Positions 16,127 through 20,471 of a stretch of DNA of 20,471 nucleotides are shown one piece after another. The position numbers and the translations under genes are program-made. The DNA is from Coraliomargarita sp. CAG:312 (lineage in GTDB: Bacteria > Verrucomicrobiota > Verrucomicrobiia > Opitutales > Intestinicryptomonadaceae): positions 1 to 20,471 of the forward strand of contig FR901566.1 of the NCBI GenBank assembly GCA_000438015.1, read 5' to 3'. The notes under the pieces were generated by a model. It did no database searches and was not told the DNA's origin. It saw only the letters and a list, made by a program, of their open reading frames with translations. How positions within the stretch are numbered: the first letter of the stretch is position 1; each line of letters begins with the position of its first letter.

Positions 16127-16167
16127 CGGGCAATGCGCGAAAGTATTGAGCATTGCCCGTTTTTTTT
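16127..16167 (+). terminator. Strong intrinsic terminator after leuA
   Basis: CGGGCAATGC (16127-16136) pairs perfectly with GCATTGCCCG (16150-16159) around a 13-nt loop and is followed directly by eight T (16160-16167). It begins 34 nt after the leuA stop. This is the clearest terminator in the window. Confidence 0.88.
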
Positions 16168-16471
16168 GCCATGCGCAATGCATTTTGCTTTGGATAGTTC
16201 CAAATGCTTTTTTACATTTAGAAAGACAGTGTTGCTCTAGGCTATTTGGGCTGCTGATGGAATTCGCAAGCGGAAACTGCAAAAGTTATGCAAATTCCTG
16301 AAAACAGCACGGAAACATCGTCTCCGCCAAGGTTTTTTATGGTTTGTGCTAAGAATGTCCCGCGCTGGATGATAGAGCAATGCTTTACTAAAAATGGGGG
16401 GAGGTGTTAAAAGCACAATGAAAATTTATTAAAAAAGTCGAAAGAGTGCAAGAAACCGCCGGATAAATTGC
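16168..16471. other. Intergenic region between leuA terminator and DUF4091 promoter, no gene seen
   Basis: About 300 bp with no convincing open frame; a cysteine-rich frame near 16104-16301 runs through the leuA terminator and is rejected. No tRNA or known riboswitch shape was recognised. A G-run (GGGGGGAGG, around 16396-16404) and an A-rich stretch precede the putative promoter at 16472. Confidence 0.5.
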
Positions 16472-16500
16472 TTGCCATAAGCCTCGACGCGTGTTATATT
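16472..16500 (+). promoter_or_regulatory. Candidate promoter giving a nearly leaderless DUF4091 transcript
   Basis: TTGCCA (16472-16477, 5/6 match to TTGACA), a 17-bp spacer and TATATT (16495-16500, 5/6 match to TATAAT). Transcription would start around 16506-16508, exactly at the ATG at 16508. This spacing is optimal for sigma70, and the absence of an SD at this gene fits leaderless translation. Confidence 0.4.
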
Positions 16501-16507
16501 AATATTG

Positions 16508-19492
16508 ATGAATGCAAAAGTTTATTGCGCAATCGCATTTTTGTTTAACGCGGGTATTCTTACCGGCAGTGTTTTTAAAGCGCCCGAAGGTTGGCGCGTT
16601 TATCCGGAAAATTCGGCGGAAGTCTCAAAGGTCGCAGACAGCGGGCTTATCATAAAGAAAAAACCCGAAGCCGAAGCTGCGGCATTTTATAGCAATCCGA
16701 TGCCTCTCAAACCCAACACGGCATACGTTTTGAGCTTTTCAGCCGCAAACGATTCAGCAAAGGGGCTTGTTGTATCCGGAACATCGGCTGCCAATAGCGA
16801 CATATCAAAAATCGGCGCAGAGTGGAAAGATTTTGAAGTGGCTTTCGCCACATCGGACAATCCTTCAGTTCAAGAACGCACCGCGAGGCTGGGGGGATGG
16901 CGCAACGATGGCGAAATAAGATTTAAGAATATAAATATCCACGAATATCTTCCCCTGGCTCTAGGCTCCGGTTTGGGAATAGGCCCAATGGAATCGGTTC
17001 GCGGAGGTGTGTATGAATTTTCCAGCCAATGGGGGCTCTTTGGAAATGCGGTTGCACCTCTTGCGGCAACTCAAAATTCTCCGTTTTTCAATTCTAATAG
17101 ATGGTGTTTGGGTGACGGAGCTTCGGTTGCGTTCGACTTTGGAATTAAGGATAAGAAACAGCTTGGCGGCGAAGTCGAAATAAATGTTTGCTACAATCCT
17201 GACAAAATGCTCGTGGAAGTTTTCGCCTCGCCGGACGGAGCTGAATTTGAGAAGGTTGGAGAAATCTCCGACGGCGCAAACTGCAAGATAAAGTTGCCAA
17301 ATAGGATGTTTCCTTGCGGAAAAATGGCGATTAAGGCTGCCGGGAAAGCCCGAGGCAAGAAAAGCATGGTACAGATAGACAACTTGACTTACAAAGCCGC
17401 ACTTAAGGACAAGTCGATTGAGATCTTTGGGGAATTAGCCGGAGCCGCAAAAATTACCTGCTGCGATTTTATTGGCGTTCAAAAGGACTCTTGGAGGGAG
17501 GATTCGAAAAAGATAAAAATTAATGTCGATGCGCCTGAAGACTTGCGCTTGTGTATGGATGTTTCAGGAAAGACTCGCCAGGGGAAAGCGTTTTCAAAAA
17601 AAATACAGGTTAATTTTAAGCGCGGGAAAAATGTAGCGGAGGCCGATTTGCCGTTTAAATTGGGAGACGCTTCTGAACTTAAAATATCGATGCCAAGCCT
17701 AGATTGGGTTTTGGATTACCGCGCAGTTGCAGACAATGCCGCCCTATTAAAAAGCGATGTTGGGGGGAGGCTTTTGCCATCGGGATTTAAGGGCTTGAAA
17801 ATATGGCAGTCTTCTACAATGGGCAAATTGGACCGCAATTGCGCGGTTCCATCCCAGAACGATTCCGCCATAAGATTGCATTGTGCGCGAAACGAGATTG
17901 AGAGCGCCCAAATTGCTTTTGTTTCAGATGAAGGCGCCAGAGTGAAAATCGGCATTGGAGAATTCGTATCGGACGACGGGAAGTCTAAGATAGGCAAAGA
18001 CTGCGCGGAGATTTTCCTTGTGGATTATGTGCCGGTAGATAAGACCACCGACAAATACGGCAAGCGCGGCAATTGGCCCGATCCCCTTCCGCGTTTAAGA
18101 GATGGAATTTTCGACGCACCTGCTGGAAAGGTTCAGCCGGTTTGGGTTGCGGTTTCGGTTCCAAATTCCGCCGTTCCGGGTATATATCGAGGTTATTTAA
18201 GCGTAGAATGCGGACAGGTGAAATCAAAAATTCCGGTTGAATTGGAAGTGTTTAATTTTTCTCTTCCGGATATTCCGTCAATTCGCACGGCATTCGGCGA
18301 CAATGTTTATAGCTTTGCGCCTTATTACCGCGATTTCAAATCGGCGCGCGATGGAATAAAAAAGCGGTTGCGCTCTATGATGGCGCGCGCAAAAATATCG
18401 CCGTATGCACGCGAAGATACTCGGCCAAGATACAGGCTGGTTTATCCCGGAGGCGACAAGTCGAAGACCCCGAAAGTAGAATTTGACTGGTCGGATTTCG
18501 ACGCAAACGTAAAGGAGCTTGTGGAAGTTTATAAAGCAAATGCTTTGGTCTTAAACGTGGAGGGAGTCGGCGGAGGAACTTTCCATGAACGCCATCCGGG
18601 AATGCTTGGCGAAATAAAGGAGGGCGACGCCCGTTATGACGCGGTGATTGCCGATTATTTTTCGCAGATAAATTCCCATATTGTCGATAAAGGTTGGACA
18701 AAAATTTTCTACACTTACAATTTTGACGAGCCTGAAGAGAGGGATTATCCTTTTGTTTCAAATGAAATATCAAAAATAAAGCGGTACGCACCGGATATAA
18801 AAGTTATGCTGACCGAACAACCAGAACCCCAACTCTACGGTTTCCCGGATATTTGGTGCATGCTTTCCGACTATTTAGTTCCCGAAGTTTGCGCGCAGCG
18901 CAAGCAGAAGGGCGAGGAAATATGGTGGTACGTCTGTACCCACCCAAGGGCTCCATACGCTGGAGCATTTATAGACCATCCCGGAACGGATTTGCGCGTT
19001 TGGCTCTGGCAGTCTTTTAAATACGGCGTCGACGGAATCTTGTTCTGGAGTGTCACTTATTCGCACAGCCCTACAGCCTATCCAGATTCCGTTCAAAATC
19101 CATATTTGGACCCCATGAGTTGGACGGTAGGATACGGTTTGCCCAAAGGGGCAAAAGTTCCTTGGGGCAACGGAGACGGGCGGTTCTTTTATCCTCCTAT
19201 ATCATGCAAAAACGGGGAAAAGGCAGAGGCTTCAGAGGAAATTGTTGGCAGCATGCGCCTTGAAATTTTGCGCGACGGCATAGAGGATTACGAGTATCTT
19301 TGCATATTAAGGCGGCTTATAGGGCAAAAGTCGGCAAAGCTTTCCACTGCCGAAATTGCTTATTTTAATGCTTTGCTGGAAGTTCCCGATTCTATAACGC
19401 GCTCCATGACGGAATATACCTTTGACGCAACGCCAATAGAAAAACGCCGCATGAAAATCGCGCGCGCGATTGAAAAGTTAAATTCGCTTTGA
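16508..19492 (+). CDS. Large secreted DUF4091-type glycoside hydrolase-like protein
   Basis: A 994-residue exported multidomain protein, probably acting on polysaccharides outside the cytoplasm; activity unknown. A signal peptide spans about residues 1-25. Residues about 30-150 look like a beta-sandwich carbohydrate-binding module (FYSNPMPLKPNTAYVLSFSA, WKDFEVAFAT). Residues about 155-300 form a second beta-rich region (SVAFDFGIKDKK, MLVEVFASPDGAEFEKVGEI). A beta-rich linker ends near VPGIYRGYLSVECG. A TIM-barrel-like part contains YTYNFDEPEERDYP (Asp740, Glu741, candidate catalytic acids). The DUF4091 signature follows: DGILFWSVTYSH, GDGRFFYPP and RLEILRDGIEDYEYLCILRR. ATG 16508 is used; a TTG immediately precedes it. 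The sugar isomerase/epimerase lipoprotein follows 55 bp later on the same strand, suggesting a shared pathway. Domain limits are estimates. Confidence 0.85.
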   Translation: MNAKVYCAIAFLFNAGILTGSVFKAPEGWRVYPENSAEVSKVADSGLIIKKKPEAEAAAFYSNPMPLKPNTAYVLSFSAANDSAKGLVVSGTSAANSDISKIGAEWKDFEVAFATSDNPSVQERTARLGGWRNDGEIRFKNINIHEYLPLALGSGLGIGPMESVRGGVYEFSSQWGLFGNAVAPLAATQNSPFFNSNRWCLGDGASVAFDFGIKDKKQLGGEVEINVCYNPDKMLVEVFASPDGAEFEKVGEISDGANCKIKLPNRMFPCGKMAIKAAGKARGKKSMVQIDNLTYKAALKDKSIEIFGELAGAAKITCCDFIGVQKDSWREDSKKIKINVDAPEDLRLCMDVSGKTRQGKAFSKKIQVNFKRGKNVAEADLPFKLGDASELKISMPSLDWVLDYRAVADNAALLKSDVGGRLLPSGFKGLKIWQSSTMGKLDRNCAVPSQNDSAIRLHCARNEIESAQIAFVSDEGARVKIGIGEFVSDDGKSKIGKDCAEIFLVDYVPVDKTTDKYGKRGNWPDPLPRLRDGIFDAPAGKVQPVWVAVSVPNSAVPGIYRGYLSVECGQVKSKIPVELEVFNFSLPDIPSIRTAFGDNVYSFAPYYRDFKSARDGIKKRLRSMMARAKISPYAREDTRPRYRLVYPGGDKSKTPKVEFDWSDFDANVKELVEVYKANALVLNVEGVGGGTFHERHPGMLGEIKEGDARYDAVIADYFSQINSHIVDKGWTKIFYTYNFDEPEERDYPFVSNEISKIKRYAPDIKVMLTEQPEPQLYGFPDIWCMLSDYLVPEVCAQRKQKGEEIWWYVCTHPRAPYAGAFIDHPGTDLRVWLWQSFKYGVDGILFWSVTYSHSPTAYPDSVQNPYLDPMSWTVGYGLPKGAKVPWGNGDGRFFYPPISCKNGEKAEASEEIVGSMRLEILRDGIEDYEYLCILRRLIGQKSAKLSTAEIAYFNALLEVPDSITRSMTEYTFDATPIEKRRMKIARAIEKLNSL

Positions 19493-19513
19493 TTGCCGTT
19501 GGCAAAAAAACTG

Positions 19514-19544
19514 TTGAAATTTTCACGTTTCGGCAAAATATAAA
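19514..19544 (+). promoter_or_regulatory. Possible weak promoter before the epimerase lipoprotein gene
   Basis: TTGAAA (19514-19519) and TATAAA (19539-19544) are separated by 19 bp, longer than ideal. The -10-like box ends 3 nt before ATG 19548. It may instead be just an A/T-rich initiation region within a transcript from the DUF4091 gene. A small inverted repeat, TTGCC-GTT-GGCAA (19493-19505), lies just after the previous stop. Confidence 0.22.
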
Positions 19545-19547
19545 ACT

Positions 19548-20384
19548 ATGAAAAAATTACTTATTCTATTAACATTAGCGTCAGTTCTCGTCGGATGCTC
19601 GTCCGCCAATTGCGAATCCCAGCAGCCTAAAGAACCCCGCAAGATAGCGGTCCAAATGTACACTTTTCACAAGTTTACTCTTGAAGATTCCATTCCGCTT
19701 CTAAAGAAAGCCGGCATTACCGGCCTTGGTTTGACGGCAGGGCAGGATATAAGCGCAAAATATCCTAAGCTGAGAGTCGGACCGCATATGAATGCCGAAC
19801 AAAAAGCGTTTCTTAAAAAGCTTATAGCAGATAACGGTTGCCAGATAGTAAGCTTTGGGGTCACCGGAGCCAAAGATGAAGCAGGCATAAAGGCTATGTG
19901 CGAATTTGCCAAAGAAATGGGCATTCCGATTCTTCTTACCGAGGCTCCCGCTTGGCAAATTCCACTTTGGGATAAATATTGCGGCGAAAACGGCATCAAG
20001 ATGGCGATTCACAACCATGCGGCCGATAATAAAGCCAATAACTATTACGATCCTCGCGTGGTCAAGAACCTAATAAAAGATTGCAAAAATGTCTACGCGT
20101 GCCCCGATAACGGTCATTGGTCGCGCGCCGGCATTGACTCTGTATTTGGGTACAAGACTTTGGAGGGCAAGATTGCAATAGTCCACTTTAAGGATCAAAA
20201 GGAATTTGGCAATCCCAAGAATCAATGCGTACCTTTTGGCACTGGCGCTCTAGATATGAAGGGAATGCTTGCGGAACTGGACAGGCAGGGTTTCGACGGC
20301 TATTACCTGATTGAATACGAAGCGGAGTGGGACAATCCGCTGCCGTCTGTTGTGAAGTGCTACGAGTACTTAAAGAAAAACTAG
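19548..20384 (+). CDS. Lipoprotein with xylose-isomerase-like (sugar isomerase/epimerase) TIM barrel
   Basis: A 278-residue lipoprotein: MKKLLILLTLASVLVGC ends in a good lipobox with Cys17. The mature part is an AP-endonuclease-2/xylose-isomerase-like TIM barrel. Strand-end residues that usually bind the divalent metal are visible: Glu132 (LLTEAP), His155/His157 (IHNHA), Asp187 and His190 (CPDNGHW), His213 (HFKD) and Glu256 (LIEYE). Cytoplasmic relatives isomerise or epimerise sugars. Exported versions are common in PVC and Bacteroidota bacteria and include enzymes acting on oxidised (3-keto) glycosides, so that is a reasonable but unproven role here. It lies 55 bp after the DUF4091 gene and is probably in the same transcription unit. 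A hairpin follows its stop. The fold is well supported; substrate and reaction are not. Confidence 0.88.
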   Translation: MKKLLILLTLASVLVGCSSANCESQQPKEPRKIAVQMYTFHKFTLEDSIPLLKKAGITGLGLTAGQDISAKYPKLRVGPHMNAEQKAFLKKLIADNGCQIVSFGVTGAKDEAGIKAMCEFAKEMGIPILLTEAPAWQIPLWDKYCGENGIKMAIHNHAADNKANNYYDPRVVKNLIKDCKNVYACPDNGHWSRAGIDSVFGYKTLEGKIAIVHFKDQKEFGNPKNQCVPFGTGALDMKGMLAELDRQGFDGYYLIEYEAEWDNPLPSVVKCYEYLKKN

Positions 20385-20399
20385 CTTTATCTTTAAGCT

Positions 20400-20425
20400 C
20401 CATTGCAAAAAATGCAATGGGTTTT
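20400..20425 (+). terminator. Probable intrinsic terminator after the epimerase gene
   Basis: CCATTGCA (20400-20407) pairs perfectly with TGCAATGG (20413-20420) around an AAAAA loop, followed by GTTTT. It lies 16 nt after the stop codon. The T tract is short, so efficiency is uncertain, but position and stem fit a terminator. The remaining bases to 20471 hold only a nine-codon frame (ATG 20443) and no gene. Confidence 0.5.
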
Positions 20426-20471
20426 GCGCATTTAAATTAAATATGAGAAGACGCCTCCGAGTTTTTTGAGC

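Noticed and set aside
16104..16301. Cysteine-rich 65-codon frame after leuA
   Set aside because: It runs through the strong leuA terminator hairpin and T tract, has no ATG or SD at its start and matches no known protein style.

Overview
The window looks like a chromosomal segment of a polysaccharide-degrading bacterium. The best guess is the PVC superphylum (Verrucomicrobiota or Lentisphaerota). This rests on secreted beta-helix and DUF4091-type proteins, single glycosidases with no SusC/SusD pair, many starts without a Shine-Dalgarno (SD) sequence, frequent ATA isoleucine codons, and the general look of ArgG, FolD and the yeast/actinobacterial-type LeuA. The phylum is an inference and could not be tested. 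Twelve protein genes are well supported. I see no tRNA, rRNA, CRISPR array, insertion sequence, integrase or phage gene, and no frameshifted gene.

Left part (1-8069), with exported carbohydrate enzymes on both strands: a secreted right-handed beta-helix protein with a C-terminal beta-sandwich-like region (304-2928, +); an exported endonuclease/exonuclease/phosphatase-fold protein (3253-4200, -); a GH78-type alpha-L-rhamnosidase without the usual C-terminal domain (4386-6515, +); and a GH43-type secreted glycosidase (7101-8069, -). Pectinolytic fold, rhamnosidase and arabinofuranosidase/xylosidase together suggest work on rhamnogalacturonan or decorated pectin, but no substrate can be proven from sequence.

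Middle part (8112-16093), housekeeping: glnS (-, just upstream of the GH43 gene on the same strand), then on the + strand a small orphan lipoprotein, folD, argG, ugd (a UDP-glucose 6-dehydrogenase strikingly like the animal enzyme) and leuA. argG and ugd are 11 bp apart. Clear intrinsic terminators follow ugd and leuA.

Right part (16508-20384): a large secreted multidomain DUF4091-type protein and a lipoprotein with a xylose-isomerase-like (sugar isomerase/epimerase) TIM barrel, probably co-transcribed and again pointing to extracytoplasmic glycan processing.

I found no clearly new multi-gene system. The most unusual signals are in control regions: a nested inverted repeat ahead of argG, a 12-bp direct repeat in the divergent promoter region at 4205-4233, a promoter-like pair that would make the DUF4091 transcript nearly leaderless, and TATA-like boxes touching several start codons. 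The animal-type UGDH, the truncated GH78 and the glnS-GH43 pairing are the main gene-level oddities.
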